From: Beta vulgaris subsp. vulgaris
Taxonomy: Eukaryota > Streptophyta > Magnoliopsida > Caryophyllales > Amaranthaceae
Direction: 5' to 3'
Assembly (NCBI RefSeq): GCF_026745355.1
Contig: NC_079209.1
Location: forward strand, 62,001-126,000
Length of the DNA stretch: 64,000 bases
Positions within the stretch are counted from its first letter, which is position 1. Each line of letters opens with the position of its first letter. The position numbers and the translations under genes were made by a program. This document shows, in pieces, positions 1 to 11,900 of this stretch. A model generated the notes under the pieces. That model had not been told where the DNA came from. It did not search any database and worked only from the letters and a program-made list of their open reading frames with translations.

Positions 1-186
1 TTGCAAGTTGCAACTAAAACTTTTTGAAAAGGGAAGTGTTGCAACTAGGTTCTAATAGAGGAAGTACAGGTAGAGAAATATAAGTTTCCAGCCATGTTGT
101 GAACCATTCTAGGTTCAATTGAAACTTCTTGTTTCTTTCTAAACTTATTGCGTCTTAACATTTTTTTTTTTTGGCTTTGATATCAG

Positions 187-3025
187 AAAGAAGAACCTCA
201 AATTTCTGGTAGAGAGTTGGACTCAGCAGATGCATCTGTTATTGAAGCTCTTATGGGAAATCATGAAGTTCTGCTAAGTACTCTTCGTTCACGCCTCACA
301 AAGCTCCAGGTAGTTTGCTGATTTACACTTCCGGGAGTTGAGGACTAGCTTTTGTGTGTGCGTATGTGAGTCGGATGTTTTATTCCATATGCAGCTTGAC
401 ATGGAGAAACAGCTCTCCAGTGGACATCTTAGCTATGTCTTGGCAGTTGGCATAGTCACTATTCTCTCCTTGCTTAGTATGGAACGGCTCATGCAGCGTC
501 ACTATTCTCATGAATATCAGAGTTGGATAAGATAGTTAAAAAATTACAAACATAAATAAACTGTAATTCGTGATTTACTTGAATGAAATTTCAGATGGTG
601 CGGCACTTGTGGGAACGAAATGATGTAAAAGACGCCATTATTGCATTGAGGAAGTTACCTGATCATTCTGTGAGTAGTTCATATACTTGTGTCAGGTTAA
701 AAGTTGAATTTGTTGATTATTTCTATGGTTTTAAACTCATCTGAAATTTGCATTTCTTAAAATATTTCTTCGGTGTGGTTCAGGTCCAAGCTGATGTAGT
801 TAGTGTTTTCATGGAGAAGATGGAAATTATTAATATGGACTTGTTCTCCTGTATGCTACCTGTACTGGTGGGTCTCTTGGACAGCAAGATGGAAAGGTGA
901 TTCTAATATTCTATTTGCTTGTGTGTGTCATGTAAGAACATATAGATGTATATATAGCAGAATTTCAGGAAACAATTTTCTAACATCTATCACAAGATCG
1001 TAGACATAATCAAATAGATGAATCAATCAATAAGGATTAGATGTACAACCTTTGTAGCGTGATTTCCCTGTTGTATGCAAGCTTCGAAGATTTGAGAGCC
1101 CCAAGTGTTCCTCCTCTAATCAGTGCACGAGCACCAATTGAACACCAAGGTCTACTAGAAGAAAAGAATTCTCTTACTTTTGATGGTATAGGGCCTATAG
1201 GCTCTAGGGGTGGCAATGAGACTAGACAACTCACGAGCTACTCGAGATTGACTCGGTCTAAGCTCGACTCGAGTGAGCCTGACTCGAGATGTTGGTGAGC
1301 CGAGTTGAGCGACTCGATACTCGACTCGATAACTCGTGAGAAGCTTGAATACCCAATTATCAATAACAAAATACCTAAATTTAACATTTTCCTACCTTAT
1401 TGTTGCTTTTAGTATGCAAGCTACTCGAAATCTACTCGGTCAAAACTCGATCCGATCAATGCCGGACTCGGTCAAAGCTCGGACAAAACTCGGTCAACAC
1501 CTACTCGAGTGAGCTCGACTCAATTCAAACTCGACTCGAAATGCTAACGAGTCGAGTCGAGCTAGCTCAAACTCAAACTCGATTCGCATCATTGCCACCC
1601 CTAATAGGCGCCAATTATGGGAGGAGTCTAGGATTTCTCAAGCTCTCTCTTTTGTGATTGACTAAACCCTAATATTATATCATATATATATAATAAAAAA
1701 AATCCTAGCCGAATTAGGAGAACTAATTCTCCAACTACTGCCTTTATGGCCGACTAACTCAAGGCCTCTATGGGCCTTGTGTTGTTTTGTTGAACTCGTG
1801 CTACAATGTGCGACCTCATAGGATTAATGTAATTTGGTTATAGGCCCAAATCAATATTGTTGTATTAATCATATTTATTCTCTAATAAGTAAATACAATT
1901 ACTAAGATTATTAACTATATTATCTTCGTAATTTAAGTCCTATTTATATTTTGTAATTGTCGGGATGTCTGAGGACATATTCCTTTCATGTCAATGTTGT
2001 TTACTAAACATGCCAGCATGGGAGGGTGAGGAAGATATATCACCTAGGCTCAGTTTGATTGGACGGAAAAGATTTTCAATATAAAATCGTTTTACCTTGA
2101 AAATTATGTTTCCTAAGGGAAAACACAATTGCAAATTATATTTTCTTTGTTTGATTCCTTGCATAAGAAGTAGAGAGAAGAGGAAGAATGAAAATGTGAG
2201 GGGGGGGGGATGGAAGGGAGTGAGGAAGGAGGAAAGTGAATAGGGAGGAAATTGTGGCATCGCTTCCTTTACGAAGGAATATGATATCTACGCTTGGGAG
2301 AACTATATTCCACCATGTGAGAAACTATTTTCCACCCTTTACTATTCAAACAAAAGAAATGTGAAATTAACTATTCCAGGAAAATGTTCTCATAACACTC
2401 CTAATGGCAGTAGCGCTGAAATGATTCTGGACTCGTATATAACCTTTCTTGTTCTTAGCTTGTCATAAACTAGGTAGAAGGGGCGGATAAGGCAAATCTT
2501 TTAATATTTTTTCTTACTCCAATTTTTGCAGGCATGCCAAAATGGCTTTGGACATGTTGCTTAAACTTGTTGCAGCTTTTGGGCCTACGATTCGCTCAAC
2601 AATCTCAGCACCTCCTGCTGTGGGTGTTGATCTTCATCAAGAAGAAAGGTATACCCTTCAATCTCTAACTTGCCAAGCAAACCTTCTTCCTGTTTCTTTT
2701 ACTCGGAATGCAGACTGTGGGAATTATGCCACAGCTCTTATCAGTATTACATGTCAATGCATGTTAAATTTTGTATGATACTTCGAAATTCAACAGGATT
2801 GCGTGCTGCAAACAGTGTTTTGTCCAGCTGCAGCAAATTCAAGGACTTCTTTCTGCACTTGCTAGGTAATTGCATTTTCGCACATAATATTTTTGGACTG
2901 AGGATGAACTTGTTTTCATGAGTCCTAAGTTTAAAGTTGATAATTTTCTGCAATACAGGAGAGGTGGATCACTTGCTAGATCTGCTCTGGAATTGAATCT
3001 AGTTCTTCGAGATCACAGTATATAA
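187..3025 (+). CDS. KTN80: Katanin p80 (KTN80) C-terminal part, 5' truncated by window
   Basis: Regulatory p80 subunit of the microtubule-severing enzyme katanin. Its C-terminal con80 domain binds the p60 ATPase. Exons seen: 187-309, 595-669, 784-896, 2532-2648, 2797-2865, 2959-3025 (stop TAA), together 187 residues in one frame. Key segments are LTKLQ joined to MVRHLWERNDVKDAI, then ALRKLPDHSVQADVVSVF, MLPVLVGLLDSKMERHAKMA and a C-terminal ARRGGSLARSALELNLVLRD, which follow the order of the plant con80 domain. The N-terminal WD40 repeats lie upstream of the window. The intron 897-2531 is swollen by a hAT element. A second AG at 2711-2712 would also stay open in frame, but the acceptor at 2796 restores the conserved CxxCF-like stretch before RRGG, so I chose it. 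Family call by recognition. Confidence 0.88.
1205..1603. mobile_element. Non-autonomous hAT element, 399 bp
   Basis: The ends are 15-bp terminal inverted repeats reading TAGGGGTGGCAATGA at 1205-1219 and its complement at 1589-1603. They are flanked by 8-bp direct repeats, ATAGGCTC at 1197-1204 and ATAGGCGC at 1604-1611, which differ at one base. An 8-bp target duplication and a (T/C)AGGGGTGGCAA terminus are typical of plant hAT elements. The interior is built of degenerate CTCGACTCGA-type subterminal motifs and has no transposase. It sits inside a KTN80 intron. The open frames seen here are repeat artefacts. Confidence 0.85.
2046..2395. repeat. Possible diverged Tourist-like MITE in KTN80 intron
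   Basis: The left end (AGGCTCAGTTTGATTGGACG, followed by a run alternating GAAAA and TTTTC) resembles the left end of the clear Tourist-like MITE at 44429 (GGCTCCGTTTGGTAGGACG). The right end is too diverged to define and no target duplication is visible, so the borders are rough. Confidence 0.35.
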
Positions 3026-3589
3026 TTCTCGCCATAATATTTTGTAAGAGTGAGGATGAATCTCTTTCCTCTTGATTAGTTGGAGATTTTGATGATTCTG
3101 ACGTGCTGGTTTTTGCTCTTCTGCCATCATCTGTTAATCTCTTTGGATGGCCAAAAGAATCAGTAACAAGTGATCAAGTAGTATTCTTGTATTAAGTCCA
3201 TCGAGAGAATGCGTGAGATTTTTATCTAGTGTCGTTCTTTCTAGATGGGCGCTGTGCCTGTAATTTCAGCTGTCAATTGTAATGTAAACTAAATCATATA
3301 TGTATGTATTTTACCCTTCATATTCAATGAAACAATCCCGGTCCCATCATTATCATGTTGTGCTATTCTTGAGACTTTGTTAAAATATGTACAACTATTT
3401 CTGAGAACAGTAAATATAATCTGTGTATTAGCTCAAAAACTCATCAGTCACTTTTTAGGAACATCTTCATGTTACATTGCAGAAATCAGACTCTTATTAC
3501 AATTTAGTTGATATGAGTGTGAGTTTCTTTTAAGATGATTGCCCTTTGGAAAGGAAGAGCATTATGCATAAGCCAAATACCTCATATGT

Positions 3590-3838
3590 TCTATTTTAAA
3601 TAAAACGTTTGCTTTTTCATGTGACCCAACACGTTTCTTTAATAATTAATATATGTAGTTGTGTACACGTAAAAAATATAAAAAAGTTAATAATTTGATA
3701 GTATGTATCGAGACGAATTTTAACAAGATCCCACTTGACTACGTTTTTCTTTATATAAATATATTGGAGTCATAATTGATGAATGAACAGGGTCATTTTA
3801 TCAAAATGTTTCATTTAAAACAGGACGGAGGAAGTATC
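3590..3838. mobile_element. Stowaway-like MITE
   Basis: The right end reads AACAGGACGGAGGAAGTA, the reverse complement of the standard Stowaway terminus TACTTCCTCCGT followed by a TTTAAATGAAAC-type block. The left end near 3590 (TTCTATTTTAAATAAAACG) is a decayed copy. The interior is collinear, in reverse order, with the better preserved element at 58643-58899 (shared blocks such as TGTGTACACGTAAAAA and CATATTTA-like runs). Confidence 0.7.
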
Positions 3839-4857
3839 TAAATTATGCTGCACATGTCGTGATAAATGGACATACTTAATAGTTCTTTTTATTTACTTTA
3901 AACTCCTTTTCTTGAGAGCCAATAATGGCCACTTAATATGTGAAGTGGTTCACGTTGAAAATGTCATATCTTATGTTAAGGGGGGTGGAAGAGGAAGAGT
4001 TAGTTCAAAGTGGTAAGCGTTCTCCAGAGGTACAAATTGAGAATGTTAGCTAGTAGGCCCAGGTTTTGTCTGTTGGAAATGTCTTTCTTGGTGAGACATA
4101 AAACCACCAGACGCGACAAGAGAGGGACACCAACGAAACCACTAGACGCAATAGGGGAGGGACGACGAACAACTTTAGGAAACTTAAGAGAAACGAACGA
4201 AAAATAAAAGAGAAGGCTAAAAGAAACAGATGAACTCGCAGAGAACAGCCGGAGACCTAAACAGCGTCGAAACTCCGGCGAGTTCCTAGGATTTTGTTTT
4301 AGAGAGAAGGTAGAGGGTAAGCGTTAATGAGAGTTTTTCTGGTTGTTAATTGTTATAAGTATGGATTATCGAGTAAATCTTGAAGGGGTTAATATTTAAT
4401 ATACTATATTTAAAGGATAGATTTCTTTGTGATGATTAAGGTGGGCCTTTTAATATTTATTTTTCTTTTCTTAAAATAAATATTTAAATGGTGCAATGTT
4501 TAAATGTAAAATTTATTTTTATTACACTTTTTAGATTATTATTTTGAAAAGATTCAACCTTACATCATCTCATATATTAGAATCAGTATCTAAAATCCAC
4601 GATCATTATATAACCAAAACTGAAAATTCAAAAAATCAAAGTCATTAGATATGTTAAGTTCAAAATTAATATCCAGGGTAATATTCATCATCCTGGAAAT
4701 TTAAAATTGGAGGTTCCACCATGATAGAAATATTCAAAATTTCAAGTTTAAATTAATTATGTTCGAGCTCCAATTAGGTTCTTACATTTAATAGTGATCA
4801 TTTCAAATAGAAAGTCAATGCATTATACTTCAAGAATAATAAAAGAAGATTACTTAT

Positions 4858-5041
4858 GACCTGTTTTTCCCAGCTTATTTTCAGTTCAGTTCAATTAAGT
4901 TCAGTTCAGTTCAGTTTAGTTCAAATCAGTTCAGTTCAGTTCAGCTCAACTCTTGACAATACTTTTACTCTCACATATCACTATTCATTTCAATTCAGTT
5001 CGATTCAATTCAGTTCAGTTCAGCTGTAGAGAACGGACCCT
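4858..5041. repeat. TTCAG-repeat MITE-like element, copy 1
   Basis: The body is dominated by TTCAGTTCAG and TTCAATTCAG pentamer repeats. The ends are imperfect inverted repeats: GACCTGTTTTTCCCAGCT on the left and the complement of GGGTCCGTTCTCTACAGCT on the right. It shares an exact block of more than 30 bp (around 4956-4992) with the copy at 48598-48746. Confidence 0.65.
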
Positions 5042-5976
5042 ATGTTGCAAAAAAATTTGGTCAACAAGAATTTGTAAAATTGGACATAAAATCTCTACTG
5101 AAAAAGATGGCGACATAAAGTATCATAACTATTGATTATAAAATGGATAAAATGAAATGGATAATTGTAAAGTCGTAATGGTTCATAATTTTATTTCTAA
5201 TTAAAGAGATATTTTGAAATATTATATAAATAGCTGAAAAAAATAGAATGATTTCAACTCTCATAAAAAAAGTTAATTTATGTCCAAAATTTACTTGGAT
5301 CATGTATTCAACTATTCACATTATAGAACAAGGGAGTATGTTTTTCCTTCTTTAAAAAAAAATAAAAAATGAAGGATTCAAGTATAGTCACTAGAATGAT
5401 ATAATTAATCCACTTCCTCCATTTATGTCTCTCCATCATCCACATTCTCTGACATTCTCCCTCTACGGCCTACGCCCCTTTTTTTCTTTCTTTAAATTTT
5501 CAAAATCAAATTTGAAAAAGTAGTATTATTGTAATAGAATCTGTCAACCCCTTGTCTTACGCTCACAGAATTCTTTCCCCATTTTCTTTTTTATTATTAG
5601 CCATCTAACCGACTAACACATAAAAACAACATCTTAAAAAAACCCAAAAATAGGCAACCAAAAAAAAAAAAAAAATATTTCCATTGAAATGGAAAGGTGA
5701 CCGGTATTTTCAATACCAGTAAACCGGAAAACCGCTTTCATTTTAGCCTGAAAACCGCGTTTTCTTCATCCTTTATTAAAAAAAAAAAGGAAAAGAAAAA
5801 AAATTGAATCTTTTACTTTGTTTAAGCCCTTGATTCCCGTCAAAAGAAAAAAGCCCTTTTTGGTTTCTGGGTCTCTGAAATCTGGTTAAAGTTTTGATTT
5901 TTTGATCCGGGTATTTAGAATTTTAGAGGAAGGAGGTAGTGGTAGATGCTAAAGTGCGCCGGGGTTGCGTAGGGTA

Positions 5977-8900
5977 ATGGTGGAGGAAGAAGGAGGAGAT
6001 GATATAGTAAGGTGGGGTACATGGGAAGAGCTTATCTTATGTGGGTCTGTTCTTAGACATGGTTCTCACAATTGGGATGCTGTTGCTTTGGAGCTCCAAA
6101 CCCGGACCCTTTACCCGTACCATTTCACCCCTCAGGTATATCAATCTCTCTATATCCCCAGATTTTAATTTTTTTTAGGTAGGTAAGATAAAGGGTCCTA
6201 CTAGATTAAAACCTCTCGTAGGTCAACCTGGCCAGGTTAGCGGGGTAGTAGGTTAGATACTTTTGTCATTAAATGGTTAATGTTTGATATTGTTATATGA
6301 ATACCTTGGTTGTTTAAGATATGTTCATTGATGTTTAATATATGAGGATTTATCCTATGATTAGTAACATAACTGTATTTGGTGCTGTTTTGTTATCCTT
6401 GTTATAATTATTTTATTCTTCTGTAATTCTGGATTTGCCCCACTAATGCGTTGCTAGATTTACTCGGTAATTTTTATCGATTTTAAGAAAAATCATTAAC
6501 TTTTTTGTAGGTAAATTGGTTGCAATAATTTCTTTTTGTAACCGTATAACCTAGACGTACTAATTGGGTCGAAGCGTACTAGTCCGTTCGGTATCATTGT
6601 CAGTTTTCAAGTTTTCCTTTTGTACTTTTTTTTTTCTTATGAATGTAAAAGTCATATGAGTTGAGGGATATAATGAACTTAAAATTAGTTATATTATGTT
6701 CATGTTTGGTAATTAGAGGTTAGTTGTTAGCTCTTAGATGATTGTATTAGCTAGTTTGACTAGCTGTTTGTGTGAAAGTGTTTGGTAGATAGTTGTTAGC
6801 CAATTGGTACTTAATTAGGTGAAATGACCAATAAGGATCTTGGAATAATTTATTGGAGTTTTTTTTGGTAAAATGTAGTAAATTTGACCGACTTTAGGAT
6901 ACGTTAGTCATTATAGAACTAAATTTACAAACCTCTCTTAAAAAAACTCATATTTGTAGCTTTTTCAAAATTAGCTTTTGGGCTTAAACCTCTCTTTCAA
7001 TTCTCTCTCAACCAAATACTTCTATTAGATGTTTGGACTAGTCAAACCTCTCTATTCATCTCATACCTCTCTTTTTACCCCCAAAACTCCCTCAACCAAA
7101 CACCCTCTATATTAAACATGTCAATCATGAAAACTAACAACAAAAAACTAAAAACTAAAAACTAGAAACATAAATCAATAACAAAGAGGCCCAAGTTTCA
7201 GTTTCAGATAGTTCTTTGCCGGGTTTCTAAAAAGTTTCGGTTCAGGTTATTGGAGATGATAGAGATATAAAGTATATGTTTAACTTGCACTTGATAACAT
7301 GATCAAAGTTGATATCCCTAGATGATCCCAAGATCTAACCTGCACGTGAGTCTTGATACCATGATAAAATATGGAAAGGTATAGGAGTATAGTAGGCTAA
7401 ATAGGTAACCTACCACAATGAGGAAACTAGGAACAAGATATGAAATTTAATCATTGACGTATATGAAATTAGATTGACATGTGACTTTCTTCAGAATTAC
7501 CTATAAGTTCAATACCATTATAACCATATATTACCAATTACCAAACAAGCCGTAGGAGTATATGTTATGGATGAACAACAAATGTATTTTGCCAAAATGG
7601 AATTAATACAGATTATTTGCAAAATCACGTGCTATTTGATGTTATTAAATTAATACCATTGTCGTTAGGATATGTAGGCTTTGTAAGATACCGTGTTTTG
7701 TTATTGCTTATTGTTCTAGAATAATTATTGCTTAAAAGCTTGAACCTAGGTTCTGGCCTTCTGGGTGCATTAGCTGGCATGTTTTTATCGCACTACCGTA
7801 TCATATGTATGGAGGCCTTTGATCCTAATTTTGAGTAAAAGCAATTAAATGAATAAAGGAAGAGAGAGGGAAGGTTGTTTTACTCAGCTGAGATTGGGTG
7901 ATATTTTGATCCCTTAATGTCATTACAATTTACATGTATTGTTGTGCTAGTTTGAGTAAGTTTGTCTTTTAAGCTTTGTCAAACGGAGATGTCCTTTTGC
8001 TCAACCATCTCGAACTTTTAAATGTGACTATAGATCCGAAATTTGTTAGGTCTGTAGGTCATAGCTCATAATGGAGTAGAAAATCCTTGAATCCATAGGC
8101 AGACTTGTACTACCTCAGTGGCGGATATCCACCATCTCTATTTTGGTGAAAGTCTCATTTCGGGTATTTGTAAATGGGGAGAAATAATTCTTTTATTCCT
8201 GAATCAAAGAAAGCATGTCAAATGGCAAAGGTGAAATCATGGACATAGATAAGTTGCCAACTTAATGAGTTGATGTTAATTTGCATCCTCATTCTATTTT
8301 TTTTGGGGTTTGGCACTATTATATCCCGTTCTATATTTTGTCCTTCACTCGGGGGTAATATTTTTTGTTGGCTTGTGCTAGGTAACTTATGACCAATATA
8401 ATATCTTGTTGGAGTTTTTAGCTCCTTGAGGGATAGTAGTAAATGCAAATTGGTCTTTCTAGTAAGGCTTGGTCATTGTTGGATGTTAAGAACCTTTAAT
8501 GACCTTAAAGGCCCTATTGAAGGACTTTAGCATTATATGAAAGGTAATCATTGACGTATATGGAATTAGATTGACAGCATGCTGGAGTTAACTTACAGAA
8601 GTTGGTTGAACTCCTTCCCGTGTGATTTCTGACTTATAAATCAAACCTAGTAAAAGTTGTTTGCACTGTCATTTATCCCGCTATGATATCAGGGATGATT
8701 TCTTGTGGCCATTTCCTTGCTATCTGGATGCCCTTACAACAGTGTTGGTTATCTACTTAGGGAATTGATATGTCCAAGTATCCATCTTGAACAGCAATAG
8801 TTAAAAATTTATTTCTGTGTAATTATTGATTTCGCCTCTATGTTCAAGGTTATGATTAGTATATACGCAGAAATCGGTAGCAACTTTTTAACTGTCCCCA

Positions 8901-11900
8901 TGAGCTGGGCGTCAGTCATTTGAATGGTAACTTCTGTTGTGGTGTTGCTTTGATGTGGATTCTGGGTTTATATTAAATTGCTGGTGTTAATGTCTCATTT
9001 GCTGAGCCTGGGTCTCACTTTTATTTTCTATGTTACTTTCAATTAGTAAAGGGCAACGCTTGCGAATATTTTCAGCTCCGCATGTCCAGAACCTTGGTAG
9101 GCTAGTTTTTGCTGTCTATATGCTTGTGATAGGACTTAGAAATGAAATTTAGGTAGATAAGATTCAAGAAGAACAGCTCTTTTTTTTTGAATAATTTTGA
9201 TTTTGAGGTAATTTCACAATGATCTTGTTGGTACATTTTTTTAGATTATACAATTGAGAAATGCCTTGGTGCACCATGTTTATAGGAAGCTTGGCCTTGT
9301 GAGCTATCTGCGTCTAGACCACATATTTCGCTGGTTCTACAGTTTCATCTCAGATTTTATTTTTTTGTAGTTGCTGAGATTATTTATCATACATGATTGC
9401 TCATGGTGGGTTTGGACCACGGTTCTAAGTTCTAACCTGTTTTTTAATGCATTGATGCCTCTGTATGTTGCTTGCCTTTTGTGTAGCACGAAAAAGTAAT
9501 CAATATACCTAATAACATGTTGAAACAACTGCAGGTGTGCAAAGCCAAGTATGAAATGTTGCAAGAGGGTTATTCTGACTGCTCGTAAGTATAATGCTTA
9601 CTGCCACTGCTTTATTTGGTTCAGGTTAGACTAGTTGATTATGTTATGCATGCTTGACAAACTACAAGTCAGCGTCATCTGTTTGACGTGACATTCCCTT
9701 TTAAAGATTTTTATCTTGTTTGAGTCCTGTTGAACTCATCTCAATGAAATTTGCATCAGCTTTCTAGAGCGTTGATCAGAGTTGAGATTGTTTTTATGTT
9801 TGATGGCTAGTACTCAGAATGAGTAATCTTGAACTGTGAATTGTGATAAAAAGGTCTCTATCGGTGGAGGGCTTATGGATCCTGAAAGTGACATTATGTT
9901 GGCATGCTTTCTGCCAGTAGCAGTATACTAGTTTTATTCTTCATCTGTCCCTCCCTCCACCTATAAAATTTTGAATTAAAAATATGGGTTCCTCCGTGAG
10001 GGAGACTGATCTGTTGGAGAAGCCCAACTTTCTACGCTGAGCAAAGATCTAATGCAAGTTATAGGAAAAGATGAAAAGCTTTGAAGTGATTTTTCTCATT
10101 ACAAAAGCATATTATTCATCATAATAGTAATTAATAGTGTCTCTATGTATGCTTCATTGTGATTGTAATATTAGGTAACATGTTTTTGCCTTGTTTTAAA
10201 ACTATTATACTTTGGAATAATATCTGCGTTCACCTTTAAAATTGCTGATTTTTCAGTAATTGACTTGCTGTTTGCATTTTAACTTAGTGCTTGGTTTGAA
10301 GAGTTGCGGAAAAAGCGTGTAAATGAATTACGTATAGAATTGGAGAAATCAGAGGAATCAATTGGGTAAGCAATAGTAATCCTTGTTCTAATCCTTATGT
10401 CAATCGGAAAGTATTTTCCACCTTTATTATGTATCTGATTGTAGTGAAGTTGGGAAGGGGGGGGGGGGACAAGTACAACAGTCATGTTGTGTTTTTACAT
10501 TCTTTTGTGGATATCCCATGGGAATTTAGTTATCCTGTCATTGAGTCATTGCGATTTTGAATCTGAATTTGCTGGATACACTGTGTTGCCAAGGTTTTTT
10601 GGGTTCTAAAAGAGGGGGGCAGGGATTGTACCTTCTGTGTAATAGGAAAAAGAAGTGAAGGTAAGAGAAGAGACAACATGCAATTGCTCCAATCAGTAGA
10701 TGTGTAAAGATTACGTAAGTGATTAATTAGATAAGGTAGAAAATTAAGAAACAAGAAATGAGGTAAAACTGATGATACAAGAGTACTTGGTACAAGTAGA
10801 GCGTACTGCAGCATAACCCACAATATGACGTCGTCAGGTTCTAGAATCCATGTGGCTGACCCATGTAGAAAGTTCTTTTAATTAGGTTGTCAGCAGAGTT
10901 GTATCTCCCCTCGACGCATTCCTTTTTCTATCTAAAGTGATTAGTGTATCTCTATGCACACAATTTTGTCTTCTATCCAGTACTTGTGTACTACTAATTC
11001 TTGTTTTCTCCTTGTCCTTCCCCATCTATAACTTCATCGTTATTGCTGTTAACTTATTATGGTGGCTCTTGTTATTATCAACTCTTTTGAATACTACTAT
11101 AGTACTATTACTGAATAGCAACTGTAATACTCAGTGTCGGTCAGACATACCTTGTTCTTTTAGTCCCTTTAGTTTTCTATGTATTTTAGTCATTTAGAAA
11201 GTGCTCCTGTTTTCTGAAATAATGTTCACATTTGCAAGTATCATAACTATGGAAAAGACGAAATTACCAACAAAAAGTGGTGCCCCTGGGCCCTGACTAC
11301 TACCTATTACTATTATCTTTGGTCCTGTTTCTATATTCAGTACTTCATTATTCCATAGCAACGTTAATTTCGGTTCTTTGGGGGGAGGGGTTTGTGAAAC
11401 AGTCTTTGACTAGATGGGTAAGGCTGCATATACGTGGATCTTCAGAACCTCGCTTATGGCGGATCCATATTAAATGGTTGTTGTATAGAATCTATGTGGT
11501 ATGTAGTCGCGATGCAAAGATGATTTTTGTGAATTTTTGATATGGATTTTGATTATGTATGGGTACTTGGAATGGAAAGGCATGCTTTTATCAAATTGAG
11601 TACTATCTACTTGGAATATTTTTTTTAAAAGCATAAGACAACAAAGTTTGTAACACTCATTTATGACATAAATTTTTATGCAGTTCTTTGGAAACAAAAC
11701 TTGAAACCCTGAAATCTGAGAAAGCAGTGTGCAGTTATCCTGATTATGGTTGCAGTGCAGCTGAATCTGCTCAAGCACTATGTAAATTAGGAGGAAATGA
11801 ATCTGCAGAAAAAGAGGCATCTCGGGATGGATTATCTGCTGGTAGCTTCACTCAGGAAACCCAGACAACTTGGTTACAACAATGCCAAGCTGCTGCTACT

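Larger units (their letters stand above)
3026..5976. other. Intergenic spacer between KTN80 and the bromodomain gene
   Basis: AT-rich spacer. It holds the KTN80 3' untranslated region, a Stowaway-like MITE (about 3590-3838), and a TTCAG-repeat element (4858-5041). The last few hundred bases should be the promoter and leader of the next gene. I see no convincing coding exon; the short open frames (for example 4010-4207) have no family resemblance. Confidence 0.6.

Noticed and set aside
10530..11540. Open frames of 86-97 residues inside an intron
   Set aside because: Hydrophobic, low-complexity translations of T-rich intron sequence without splice support or resemblance to known proteins.
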